This document shows positions 26,145 through 34,260 of a stretch of 64,000 nt of DNA, one piece after another. The notes below the pieces were generated by a model. The model was not told the DNA's origin, ran no database searches, and saw only the letters and a program-made list of their open reading frames with translations. Source of the stretch: Aedoeadaptatus nemausensis (GTDB lineage Bacteria > Bacillota > Clostridia > Tissierellales > Peptoniphilaceae). Each line of letters begins with the position of its first letter. Position 1 is the first letter of the stretch. The stretch covers positions 1 through 64,000 of the forward strand of contig NZ_CAIJCS010000008.1 of the NCBI RefSeq assembly GCF_903819165.1, written 5' to 3'. The position numbers and the translations under genes are program-made.

Positions 26145-27545
26145 ATGTTTCAGTTTGAATTTGGTACGGACCACTACCACCACATTCACTTTATCGGCAT
26201 CGGTGGCATCAGTATGTCCGGCTTGGCGGCATTAATGCTTTCAAAAGGTTATAGCATTTCCGGCAGCGATCAGAAAACCTCCTCCATTACCGATCATCTT
26301 AAAGAGCTCGGCATTACCGTCTATGAAGGCCACGATCCTTCTCAAATCGAAGGCGCCGATCTCATCGTCTATACAGACGCCATCCACATGGACAATCCCG
26401 AATATCGTGCGGCGGTTCAGCAAAAGATCGACATCGTGGACCGTGCCACTTTTTTAGGCTCCGTAATGCGAAACTTTCATGTTTCTGTCGCCGTATCGGG
26501 TACTCACGGCAAGACGACCACCACGTCCATGATCGCCACCGCCATTAAAGACGCCCCCTTTTCCCCTACCATTATGGTGGGCGGAAACCTCGGCGAAATC
26601 AGCGGCAATGTGCGTATCGGCACCGGCGATTTCTTCCTCACGGAGGCCTGCGAATATCGTGCCAATGTATTGAAGTATTTCCCCTCCACGGCGATTATCT
26701 TAAATATCGACGAGGACCACCTGGATTTCTTCGATAATATCGATCATATCTTAGATACTTTCAGGCAATACGCCGGCAATTTAGGCAAGGGCGATACATT
26801 AATCTTAAATAAGGACGACGAAAGAGCCTACAGCATGCGAAATGCCACCGAGGCCGACATCGTCACCATCAGTATTAAGAGCGATGCGGATTACATGGCG
26901 AAAAACCTCGACGTCGATCCCATAACCGGCCATATACGCTACGAACTTTACATTCGCGGGAAGAACTGCGGAGAAGTGGCCATGAACACCATGGGGCTGC
27001 ACAATGTTACCAATTCCCTGGCGGCCATTGCGGCCTGCGTCGAAAACGGAATCGCCATCGAAGAGGCCGTGGCAGGTGTGCAGAAATACCACGGCGTCGG
27101 GAGACGCTTAGAGTTTAAAGGCGTCGTCGACGATGTTCGCGTCATCGACGATTACGCACATCACCCGACGGAAATCGCCTCAACTCTCCACGCCTTAAAA
27201 CCCACGGTCACCAATCGTCTGATCTGTATTTTCCAACCCCACACCTATACGCGCACGAAGCTGCTCTTGGACAGCTTCAGCCATAGCTTTAAGGAATCGG
27301 ATATTACGATCATTGCCGATATTTACGCGGCGAGAGAAAAAGATTACGGCGATATTCACTCGAAAACATTAGTGGATGCGGTAAAAGCCAATCACGACCA
27401 GGCCCTCTATATCGGCGAGCAAGACGATATTTTGGATTATATTATGGAAAAATCCAGACCGGGAGACGTGATCCTTACCATGGGCGCCGGCGATATTTAT
27501 CGCGTAGGCGAACGCTTCTTGGAAAATTGCAAAACTCAAAAGTAA
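26145..27545 (+). CDS. murC: UDP-N-acetylmuramate--L-alanine ligase
   Basis: 466 residues, Mur ligase adding L-Ala to UDP-MurNAc in cytoplasmic peptidoglycan precursor synthesis. The N-terminal Rossmann motif HFIGIGGISMSGLAALM, the ATP loop GTHGKTTTTSMIA and the C-terminal IDDYAHHPTEI block are clear. GGAAGCGAGGAAAAT precedes the ATG. It is a single plus-strand gene ended by a terminator at 27559-27587, apart from other mur genes. Confidence 0.97.
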   Translation: MFQFEFGTDHYHHIHFIGIGGISMSGLAALMLSKGYSISGSDQKTSSITDHLKELGITVYEGHDPSQIEGADLIVYTDAIHMDNPEYRAAVQQKIDIVDRATFLGSVMRNFHVSVAVSGTHGKTTTTSMIATAIKDAPFSPTIMVGGNLGEISGNVRIGTGDFFLTEACEYRANVLKYFPSTAIILNIDEDHLDFFDNIDHILDTFRQYAGNLGKGDTLILNKDDERAYSMRNATEADIVTISIKSDADYMAKNLDVDPITGHIRYELYIRGKNCGEVAMNTMGLHNVTNSLAAIAACVENGIAIEEAVAGVQKYHGVGRRLEFKGVVDDVRVIDDYAHHPTEIASTLHALKPTVTNRLICIFQPHTYTRTKLLLDSFSHSFKESDITIIADIYAAREKDYGDIHSKTLVDAVKANHDQALYIGEQDDILDYIMEKSRPGDVILTMGAGDIYRVGERFLENCKTQK

Positions 27546-27558
27546 AAACTCCCATTTT

Positions 27559-27587
27559 AGAGCTCGGTATCGCCGGGCTCTTTTTTT
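27559..27587 (+). terminator. Terminator after murC
   Basis: AGAGCTCGG / CCGGGCTCT with a TATCG loop and seven T residues. Confidence 0.85.
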
Positions 27588-27614
27588 GCGAAACTTCGAC
27601 TGAAATCTCTCCAA

Positions 27615-27662
27615 TAAAAAAGGTTCTCTGTCGACTATAATCGTCGATTGAGAACCTTTTAT
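27615..27662 (-). terminator. Terminator after the DUF1002 gene
   Basis: AAAGGTTCTC / GAGAACCTTT with an inner TGTCGAC-type pairing and T tracts on both strands; convergent to the murC terminator. Confidence 0.8.
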
Positions 27663-27665
27663 TCA

Positions 27666-28544
27666 TTATCTGAATAGAGAAGCGATCCAGTCGATAAAAC
27701 GACCGATGGCGCTTTTAATGGACATGAGCATGCTTTGTCCTTCTTCGCTACCGAGATATTCTTTCGCCTGGCCGGCGGCACCTTTCGCCTTTTCGGCGAT
27801 GCCGTTCCAGTCGATGTCGGTTTTTCTTAAGCGATCGAAGAAGTCCGTCAAATCTTCCTTTTGTTGTTCGGAAAGATTAATGTTAAATTCGTTGGAAATG
27901 TTCACGATAATGGACTGTACTTCTTCCCGGGATTTCGGCGCATTGGCGGCTACCTGTTCCTTTACTTCCTTTATGAAGCCGGCGGCCTTTTCCGCACCGA
28001 CATCATTAGCGAGGTCCGATGTGACGACCATCTCTTCATTGGCGGCCTTCTTCACATCGTCGCTGATCTTCTTGCCGCTGGTAACCTCATAAGCTTTCAT
28101 GATTCCCGTAAGAGCCGCCGTTCCCGAAACATTCACCGGCGCATCCACGGTAATATTGGCGTCCTTAACCCCTGCAGTTTCCAAAGCTTGGCGGTACATA
28201 TCGTCGGTAATGAATTTGATGCGCTCGGAAGTTTCCACGTGAATGCCGCTTCCGGGCTTCGTATACTCGATTTTGGCACTGGAGATAGCCTTGGAACCGA
28301 TCTTCGCCTCGGGTACAAACTCGCCGAGATACTTATGCTCTTCTTCATTGGTAACCTCGATGATTTGGTCCCCTTCTTTGGCGCCGAATCGTTCTTTAAG
28401 TTCCTCCCTCTGAGCGTCCGTTAAATTTTGTCCGAGAGATAAAATAACATCTCCCTCCACCGCATCGGCAAATACCGGCACGGCGGCAATGGCCACCATG
28501 GCCACCGCAAGGGCGGTCGTCGCCCAACGTTTTATTTTATTCAT
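27666..28544 (-). CDS. Exported DUF1002 family protein
   Basis: 292 residues. The N-terminus (MNKIKRWATTALAVAMVAIAAVPVFADA) is a signal peptide with probable cleavage after AFA/DA. The body matches DUF1002 (SLGQNLTDAQREELKERFGAK, IKFITDDMYRQALETAGVKDANI, ALTGIMKAYE), an extracytoplasmic clostridial family of unknown function. A hydrophobic C-terminal end (AIGRFIDWIASLF) may contact the membrane. It is monocistronic, with a TATAAT -10 at 28584-28589 and a strong terminator. Confidence 0.85.
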   Translation of the reverse strand: MNKIKRWATTALAVAMVAIAAVPVFADAVEGDVILSLGQNLTDAQREELKERFGAKEGDQIIEVTNEEEHKYLGEFVPEAKIGSKAISSAKIEYTKPGSGIHVETSERIKFITDDMYRQALETAGVKDANITVDAPVNVSGTAALTGIMKAYEVTSGKKISDDVKKAANEEMVVTSDLANDVGAEKAAGFIKEVKEQVAANAPKSREEVQSIIVNISNEFNINLSEQQKEDLTDFFDRLRKTDIDWNGIAEKAKGAAGQAKEYLGSEEGQSMLMSIKSAIGRFIDWIASLFR

Positions 28545-28583
28545 AATTTCCTCCCAATTAATTTACACTTTTTTACGGACCTT

Positions 28584-28589
28584 ATTATA
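28584..28589 (-). promoter_or_regulatory. -10 box of the DUF1002 gene
   Basis: TATAAT on the minus strand, about 40 bases upstream of the ATG. The -35 at 17 bases is weak (TTAAGG-like). Confidence 0.5.
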
Positions 28590-28664
28590 CCATAGGCCCG
28601 TCTGTCCTTAAGGCCCGGGGATCAGATTTAAAAGAGGCTTAGAAAAGAATTGGCAATTGGATTG

Positions 28665-28940
28665 TTATAGCGAGAAAAAATTTTGTAATTTGGAGATAAA
28701 CATAATAATGAGCCCCGCGACAATAATTCCACGTCCCGTATTTTCATAAAAAGTCCTCTCACTCAAAGAAGATTTAAAGCGGTACACCTCTGAACCGAGT
28801 AAGCCGCATAGGAATATAAGATCCAATTGCGTACTCTCAATCTTTTTATAAATTGCAACAAGCTTCAAAATTATATAGCCGGCGCCAATACATCCGACGG
28901 CCACATCGGAGGAACTGATTCTCTTTCCATTTTTAATCAT
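28665..28940 (-). CDS. Small membrane protein of unknown function
   Basis: 91 residues with three hydrophobic segments (about 14-30, 39-54 and 69-87) and short charged loops. No family is recognised. AGGAG lies nine bases before the ATG, and the gene starts 14 bases after the SLH carboxypeptidase gene on the same strand, so it is probably cotranscribed. It shows no catalytic motif. A role with the surface protein upstream is only inference. Confidence 0.62.
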   Translation of the reverse strand: MIKNGKRISSSDVAVGCIGAGYIILKLVAIYKKIESTQLDLIFLCGLLGSEVYRFKSSLSERTFYENTGRGIIVAGLIIMFISKLQNFFSL

Positions 28941-28953
28941 CTTTATTCGCTCC

Positions 28954-30291
28954 TCACTGTAACTGATCTTTAAGATTCAGCATCATAAGTGTCGCTTCCT
29001 CTCGACTCGCCGTTCCCTTGGGATCGAAGATTCCGCCGCTGCGTCCGTGTAAAATTTTTCGAGCCGTTAAACCCGCCACGGCTTTACGGTGCACGGGATG
29101 AATCTTGTCTCGATCTTTAAAGGGAAGTCGAGCCCCGGAATCGTCGTATTTCATGGCGACGTAGACGATGCGGGCCATTTCTTCTCGTGTAATGAGCTGA
29201 TCCGGTCGGAAGCTGCCGTCGCCGTATCCGTCGATAAGGCCCGCCCTTTTCGCCGCAACTATGGCGTTTTTGTAATAGACCTCATCCGAAATATCGTCAA
29301 ATCCCGTATCTCCGTCGACCAAGGGAAGCTTCATAGCGAGGGCCATCAAGAGAGTAAACTCTCCTCGGCTCATAGCCTCTCTCCCCTGGAAACTGGTAAG
29401 GTTTCTGTAAGCCGCCGTATTCATTCCCTCACGGTCCGCTAGGGCAGGCACCTTATTCGCCCAATTAGAGGTGGAATAAAAGCTCATAGCATAATTTAAA
29501 ATCGCCATGGTGTCGTGGTAGCGTCGATCCTTCCCCGTGGATCCCATGACAACGGAAATCAATCGGCGTCCCTTTTTCGTGTAGGTCGCCGTCAGGCATT
29601 GCCCTGCATAAGATGCCGTGCCCGTTTTAAATCCGTTGATCCCTTTGAAATATCGAAAATCTCTATAAAACTTATTAGTGGAGCGATACACCTGCTCTTT
29701 ATAGAGCGTCTCGTGCTTGGAGGTCGTATTCAAAATGTCCGGATAATCGTGAATTATGGCGCGAGTTAAAAGAGCCTGGGCCCGAGGCGTGACGCGATTG
29801 GGCTTGAGCCCGTTGGCCTCTGTATAGCGGGCGTCAATGCCGAGATCTCTCGCTTTTTCATTCATCCTTTCTGCAAAAACCGCTTCAGAACCGCCTCCCA
29901 AGTATTCCGCCATAGCGATTCCCATCTGATTATTGCTTCTAATAAGATAAGGCTCGAACAAGTCGCCCAGTCGTTCCTCGTCGGAAAAATTTGTTTTATC
30001 CCAGGGAGATTTGTTGCGAGCATTTTCGGAAATGGGAATTAGGGTATCCCAGCTTATTTCGCCGGACTTGATACTGTCTAAAATTAAATAGGCGGTCATG
30101 ACCTTGGTCATGGACGCTGCCGAAAAAACTTTATCTGCATTTTTTTCGTAAAGTACTTGCCCCGTATCGTAATCCATAACGATAGCACCGCGGGCGCTGA
30201 TCTGCGGCTCTTTCTCTGCAAAGGCCGTCGCCGGCGTCAGCAAGATGATAAAGGCGAGGAAAAAAGCCACAAACTGATTTGATCGTTTCAT
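28954..30291 (-). CDS. dacF: D-alanyl-D-alanine carboxypeptidase with C-terminal SLH repeats
   Basis: 445 residues. A signal peptide (about 1-26, ending TAFA/EK) is followed by a class A low-molecular-weight penicillin-binding protein fold: S60-M-T-K63 with catalytic serine, S119-N-N121 and K222-T-G224. It trims the terminal D-Ala of peptidoglycan peptides. Instead of the usual amphipathic anchor, residues ~305-445 hold S-layer homology repeats (AIVAAKRAGLIDGYGDGSFRPDQLITREEMARI; AVAGLTARKILHGRSGGIFDPKGTASREEA). AAAGGAGAATGA precedes the ATG. The symbol follows the catalytic family. Confidence 0.9.
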   Translation of the reverse strand: MKRSNQFVAFFLAFIILLTPATAFAEKEPQISARGAIVMDYDTGQVLYEKNADKVFSAASMTKVMTAYLILDSIKSGEISWDTLIPISENARNKSPWDKTNFSDEERLGDLFEPYLIRSNNQMGIAMAEYLGGGSEAVFAERMNEKARDLGIDARYTEANGLKPNRVTPRAQALLTRAIIHDYPDILNTTSKHETLYKEQVYRSTNKFYRDFRYFKGINGFKTGTASYAGQCLTATYTKKGRRLISVVMGSTGKDRRYHDTMAILNYAMSFYSTSNWANKVPALADREGMNTAAYRNLTSFQGREAMSRGEFTLLMALAMKLPLVDGDTGFDDISDEVYYKNAIVAAKRAGLIDGYGDGSFRPDQLITREEMARIVYVAMKYDDSGARLPFKDRDKIHPVHRKAVAGLTARKILHGRSGGIFDPKGTASREEATLMMLNLKDQLQ

Positions 30292-30337
30292 TCATTCTCC
30301 TTTCTGATATACCTTATCTATTTTAACAAAATCTCAT

Positions 30338-30367
30338 GAAAAATCCCCGCAGTTTTCCGCGGGGATC
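30338..30367 (-). terminator. Terminator after the SLH-glutaredoxin gene
   Basis: ATCCCCGC / GCGGGGAT with a GGAAAACT loop and a T tract on the minus strand. Confidence 0.85.
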
Positions 30368-30373
30368 CTCTTA

Positions 30374-31318
30374 TTATTCCTGTTCAAAAACACTCATAAG
30401 CTTAAAGGGGCTAAAGCCTTCCAGCACTACATCGTCCACTTCGATCATGGGGACGGAGTGATAGCCTTTCGATTGAAATTCTTCCAAGGCCTTTTCATCG
30501 GTTTCTACGTTTTTTTCTACATAAGATGTTTTCAGAGTGTCAGTTAAAAATACCTTCGCCATATTGCAGTAACGGCAATCGTCGCGGGTATAGATAACGA
30601 CCTTACGCTCCTTGCGTGCAGGGGGCGTATAATCGTTGGCCGCTTTTGTAATTCTCGCCATTTCGCTTCTGCGAATGGGGCGATCTCCTTCAAATTTTCC
30701 GTCGCTTCCCTCCGGCGCGAGAACATTAATCTTAACGAGAGCCGCCACATATTCCGCCACGGGAACCGGCTGATCGAACTGATCGCCAATAGTACCCAGT
30801 GAATCCAGGTCGGCCAGCTTCAAGATGCTGAGATCTCCATTGCGGGGCACGCGAAGGGCCCGAGCATAATAGGATGCGATTTCCCGTCTCGTCGGGTAAC
30901 TCTTTCTCGGACGCTCGAAGGCTCCTGCCTTGCCCGCATCCATTATTTGCTTCTCCGTAATGACACGTTGTTCCAAAGCATAGGCTGCCGCTTCATAAGC
31001 CCAATCCTCGACACCGGCGCGGCGTGCCATATTTCCGTAGGAAAGGACGGCTTGACGCAACTCCGCTTTCGTCGGATTCTTGATTCCCTTGATTAGGGAG
31101 AAAGTTTCGGACAGGGATACCGGATCATTCGGTTTAAAAGTCCCGTCGGGGAATCCCTTTAATACGCCGGCGGAGCTCAACTCTTCAATATAGGGACGGG
31201 CCCAGTGAGTGTCCGAAACATCAGTGAAAGACGATGCATAGGCGATTTGTGTTAGACCGGTTGCGAGAGCTAAAGCACAAAGTGCAATGCCTGACAATTT
31301 ATTTTTCTTCATGTTCAT
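30374..31318 (-). CDS. Secreted SLH-domain protein with C-terminal glutaredoxin domain
   Basis: 314 residues. A signal peptide runs about 1-28 (ends AYA/SS). SLH repeat 1 spans about 31-75 (FTDVSDTHWARPYIEELSSAGVLKGFPDGTFKPN). Two degenerate SLH-like repeats follow at ~100-150 and ~185-228 (ending RPIRRSEMARI). Residues ~237-312 form a glutaredoxin-like thioredoxin fold: VVIYTRDDCRYCNMAK with C248-R-Y-C251, cis-proline at V289-P290, and a GF near 301. The enzyme would act in thiol-disulfide exchange outside the membrane. No other SLH-glutaredoxin fusion comes to mind. The start overlaps capA by 20 bases; an ATG at 31312 also fits the GGAAGGGA site. Confidence 0.85.
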   Translation of the reverse strand: MNMKKNKLSGIALCALALATGLTQIAYASSFTDVSDTHWARPYIEELSSAGVLKGFPDGTFKPNDPVSLSETFSLIKGIKNPTKAELRQAVLSYGNMARRAGVEDWAYEAAAYALEQRVITEKQIMDAGKAGAFERPRKSYPTRREIASYYARALRVPRNGDLSILKLADLDSLGTIGDQFDQPVPVAEYVAALVKINVLAPEGSDGKFEGDRPIRRSEMARITKAANDYTPPARKERKVVIYTRDDCRYCNMAKVFLTDTLKTSYVEKNVETDEKALEEFQSKGYHSVPMIEVDDVVLEGFSPFKLMSVFEQE

Positions 31319-32456
31319 TCCCTTCCTTTTTCATTTGAATGACTAAATTCGGATCTACACGCTTTCCGTGTTCCTCTTCCGCCGCTTCTAAACGGCCGCG
31401 AACAGATTCCATTCGCTCTACGGGTATCTCTCCCGTAAGAGCTTCTCGCACGGGGATAACTTCAAAGTGAAGACCGCCTGCACTGTATTTATCTACATAG
31501 GTCGCTAAAGGTTCGAAGCTTTCCACGCGCGTTCCCTTTTCGTCCTTTACAATGGATGCGCGTACCATTTGTCCCGTCTCCACATCGCGGCGGTTCATGT
31601 ATTCCCGCCTTTGATTGGAAACGAAATTTCCCATGGAATAGGCGACAAAGGTCTTACCCTCATCAGTCAACAGATTGTCTACTCCCTGAGGAACGTGGGG
31701 GTGAGATCCCAGTATAAGGGACACGCCGCGATCGGCTAAAAAACGAGCCTGAGCTTTTTGCTGATCCGTAGGCTCCTTGCGATACTCTTCACCCCAGTGT
31801 ATAAAACAAATTATAGCATCTACGCCGTTTTCTTTTAAGTAGCGAATATCATTTTCCGCCTTCTCTTCGGAAAAAATATTCACGGCGAAAGGCTTGTCGC
31901 TGTTTCTTAAAATATCATCGAATCCGTTGAGCCCGTAAGTATAACAGATAAAACCCAACTTCATTCCGTTGACCTCTTTTATTAAAGGCGGCGCATCTTC
32001 TACCTGAGTGCCCATTACATCGAGACCGGCTTCTTTTAAATAGTTGTATGTGCTTTCCACCCCGGGGCCTAGTTTATCGTAACTGTGATTATTGGCGGTG
32101 GAGATAATATGGAATCCGACTTCTTTAAAATCGCGGGCCACTTCTTTTGGAGAAGAAAATACAGGATAGGTTGTATAGCCCTTTGAACCGTCCGTAAGTG
32201 TGGTTTCCAGATTGATCATGGCGATATCCGCTTCCTGAATATAAGGTGTTAGATAGCGAAATATGGGCTTAAAATCGTATCCCTCGCCGGATTGCGCCGC
32301 GCGGAGCTGAGGTCTGTGTAGCATGAAATCGCCGAATGCCACAATCTCCACACGTTTCGGCGGTTCCGGTTCCGGCTTTTGCGGTGGTGTTTGATCTAAA
32401 GTTGCGCAACCCGTTAATACGGAGATCAGCCCCAAGGTAATGAGTATTTTTTTCAT
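31299..32456 (-). CDS. CapA-family lipoprotein (PGA capsule-type metallophosphatase fold)
   Basis: 385 residues. A lipoprotein signal ends at LTG-C17. A proline-rich linker (PPQKPEPEPPKR) precedes the CapA domain (IVAFGDFMLHRPQLR, MINLETTLTD, STANNHSYDKLGPGV, CFIHWGEEYRKEPTDQQKAQARFLAD, LGSHPHVPQG). CapA proteins take part in poly-gamma-glutamate capsule work or act as surface phosphodiesterase-like enzymes; no capBC genes are near, so a capsule is not implied. AAAGGAGCGTAAG precedes the ATG. Only 24 bases separate it from the rnpB terminator. Confidence 0.88.
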   Translation of the reverse strand: MKKILITLGLISVLTGCATLDQTPPQKPEPEPPKRVEIVAFGDFMLHRPQLRAAQSGEGYDFKPIFRYLTPYIQEADIAMINLETTLTDGSKGYTTYPVFSSPKEVARDFKEVGFHIISTANNHSYDKLGPGVESTYNYLKEAGLDVMGTQVEDAPPLIKEVNGMKLGFICYTYGLNGFDDILRNSDKPFAVNIFSEEKAENDIRYLKENGVDAIICFIHWGEEYRKEPTDQQKAQARFLADRGVSLILGSHPHVPQGVDNLLTDEGKTFVAYSMGNFVSNQRREYMNRRDVETGQMVRASIVKDEKGTRVESFEPLATYVDKYSAGGLHFEVIPVREALTGEIPVERMESVRGRLEAAEEEHGKRVDPNLVIQMKKEGNEHEEK

Positions 32457-32480
32457 CTTACGCTCCTTTGAAGTATGTAC

Positions 32481-32504
32481 AAAAAAAGCGGAGAAACCTC
32501 CGCT
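32481..32504 (-). terminator. Terminator after rnpB
   Basis: AGCGGAG / CTCCGCT with a four-base loop and seven T residues on the minus strand. Confidence 0.85.
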
Positions 32505-32506
32505 CT

Positions 32507-32836
32507 TGTCGACTACGTCTATAAGCCGTGTTTTGTATTCGTTAACTATCTGTCTGGTCCTTCCGTCACCGGAAGGCTCTAGCGACCTACCTAACCGGAG
32601 GCGACGAGTAATCGCCTTTAATCCACTTCGGTCTTGCTTCGAATGGGGTTTACATAGCCGTATAGTCGCCTATACGCTGGTGAGCTCTTACCTCACCTTT
32701 CCACCCTTACCTTTGCAGGCGGTATATCTCTGTTGCACTAGCCTTGGGGTCGCCCCCACCGGACGTTATCCGGCATCCTTACTCTGTGAAGCACGGACTT
32801 TCCTCGCATACGCGCAGTTAACCGACGTACTCGACT
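32507..32836 (-). ncRNA. rnpB: RNase P RNA
   Basis: Conserved RNase P blocks are read on the minus strand: GAGGAAAGTCCGTGCTT near the 5' end, AGGGTGGAAAGGTGAGGTAAGAG in the middle, and GACAGATAGTTAAC and ACAAAACACGGCTTATAG near the 3' end. P1 is formed by 12-base arms at 32824-32835 and 32508-32519 with one mismatch. It is the catalytic RNA that trims tRNA 5' leaders. It has its own promoter and terminator. Ends are estimated within a few bases. Confidence 0.95.
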
Positions 32837-32840
32837 TCTT

Positions 32841-32869
32841 ATTTTACCATAGGATTCTTTAAATATCAA
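32841..32869 (-). promoter_or_regulatory. Promoter of rnpB
   Basis: On the minus strand TTGATA (32864-32869), a 17-base spacer and TAAAAT (32841-32846). The -35 lies inside the last codons of the nif3-like gene. Confidence 0.75.
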
Positions 32870-33614
32870 AGACAAAGGGACTGTTCATTACTACATGAGC
32901 GGCTGCATCGGAAACCTCTTCCACCCAATAGGCCATGGTTTCAAGAATCGCCTTTTCACTGTGGAAGTGGCCTATGTCCAAGACCATAAGGCCGATTTCG
33001 TAGGCCCGTTGACCGTCGTGGTGCTTTACATCGCCTGTAATTAAAACATCCGCTCCTTTAAGTGCAGCTTCGTCGATATAATCGGCGCCGCTTCCCCCGA
33101 CAAAGGCGACGGTCTCCACCTGTTCTTTTCTCCGCCCGTAACAACGCACGCCGGTAATGGCTTCTCTTTCGAAGATATTTTTAAAATCCGCAAGATCTAA
33201 TGAAGCCGTCCCCATAATGCCCAGCTCGTCTTCATCGCTTAAAGTCCTTACACTTTGAAGCCCGAGTTTTTCAATCCACTGATCATTGACGCCGCCCTTG
33301 GCTTTATCCATGGACGTGTGAGATGAATAGACGGAGATATTATGACGAATAAGATCGCACACCATTTTCCCTCTAAGGCTTACATCGTCCACATATTCGA
33401 GAGGAGAGAAAATAAAGGGGTGATGAGTGAGGATCAGCTCCGCACCCTTTTCAATGGCAAGATCTACTACATCTCGGGTAACATCCATGGCCACCACTAC
33501 ATTCTTCACTTCCCGCTCTTCCAGTCGCAATTGCCAGCCCGTTTTATCCCAGGGCTCTTGTAGTTCTTCCGGTGCCCAGGCCCGTAGCTTATCGACAAGT
33601 TCTACTGTATTCAA
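32859..33614 (-). CDS. Nif3-like dinuclear metal-center protein
   Basis: 251 residues. The NIF3/YbgI metal ligands are visible in LILTHHPFIFSPLEYVDD, SSHTSMDKAKGGVND and DIGHFHSEKAI. The family forms toroidal hexamers with two metals; GTP cyclohydrolase I type 2-like chemistry has been suggested but the role is open. I prefer the TTG at 33614 (GGGAGG six bases upstream). A longer frame to 33638 is possible. It overlaps trmK by 26 bases, the same neighbour as in B. subtilis (yqfN-yqfO). Confidence 0.88.
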   Translation of the reverse strand: MNTVELVDKLRAWAPEELQEPWDKTGWQLRLEEREVKNVVVAMDVTRDVVDLAIEKGAELILTHHPFIFSPLEYVDDVSLRGKMVCDLIRHNISVYSSHTSMDKAKGGVNDQWIEKLGLQSVRTLSDEDELGIMGTASLDLADFKNIFEREAITGVRCYGRRKEQVETVAFVGGSGADYIDEAALKGADVLITGDVKHHDGQRAYEIGLMVLDIGHFHSEKAILETMAYWVEEVSDAAAHVVMNSPFVFDI

Positions 33615-34260
33615 GATAATCCTCCCATCGCTTGACATCCGATTCCGCTTTTTCGATTATATCCGCTCTCCCGCTTTTTTCCACGGCGCGGCGCACATCT
33701 CGAAGTCTCTCCAGTTCTTTTTCCGCCATGGGAATAAAATCTCCGTAATGGGCAAAACTTTTCCAGTCTATGAACGTGTTCTCGCCTTTTTTAACGAGGA
33801 GAATGGGATAAAATTTTTCTCTCTCCTCCACGAGATCCGATTGTACTAAGGCGAATCCGGATCTGTTTAAATAATCGAAGAGATCTTCCGCACCCTGCAT
33901 AGGCTGCAGGATCATATAATCTAAAGCCTCTACTTTTTCCCTGTCATTTTGTAAAATATCGGCGATCAATCGTCCGCCCATACCCATAATAATGGCGGCG
34001 TTTAATTCGCCCGACTCCATGGGTTTAAAACCGTCTCCCACTCTTATGTCATAATATTCCTCGGGAAATGTCGAGGACAAAAGACCCCGTGCTTTTTCCA
34101 GACTGGGCGCCGAAATATCGCTTGCGATTACTTTTTTTACACGATTCTCCTCTAAAAGAGCATAGGAGATATAGCCGTGATCACAACCTATATCTCCTAT
34201 GCACTCCACGGGTTCTACCAGTTCAAGCACCCGTTTAAGGCGTTTTGATTCCGGCATCAT
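33589..34260 (-). CDS. trmK: tRNA (adenine(22)-N1)-methyltransferase
   Basis: 223 residues. The SAM motif [17 protein letters not shown] (about 20-36), [13 protein letters not shown] and the family-specific [12 protein letters not shown] match TrmK, which makes m1A22 in tRNA. The ATG overlaps the sigA stop by four bases. The sigA-trmK-nif3 order is conserved in Firmicutes. Confidence 0.93.
   Translation of the reverse strand: MMPESKRLKRVLELVEPVECIGDIGCDHGYISYALLEENRVKKVIASDISAPSLEKARGLLSSTFPEEYYDIRVGDGFKPMESGELNAAIIMGMGGRLIADILQNDREKVEALDYMILQPMQGAEDLFDYLNRSGFALVQSDLVEEREKFYPILLVKKGENTFIDWKSFAHYGDFIPMAEKELERLRDVRRAVEKSGRADIIEKAESDVKRWEDYLEYSRTCR

Noticed and set aside
31299-32456. Poly-gamma-glutamate capsule locus
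   Set aside because: Only a capA-like gene is present; capB and capC are not found nearby, so a capsule cannot be claimed.
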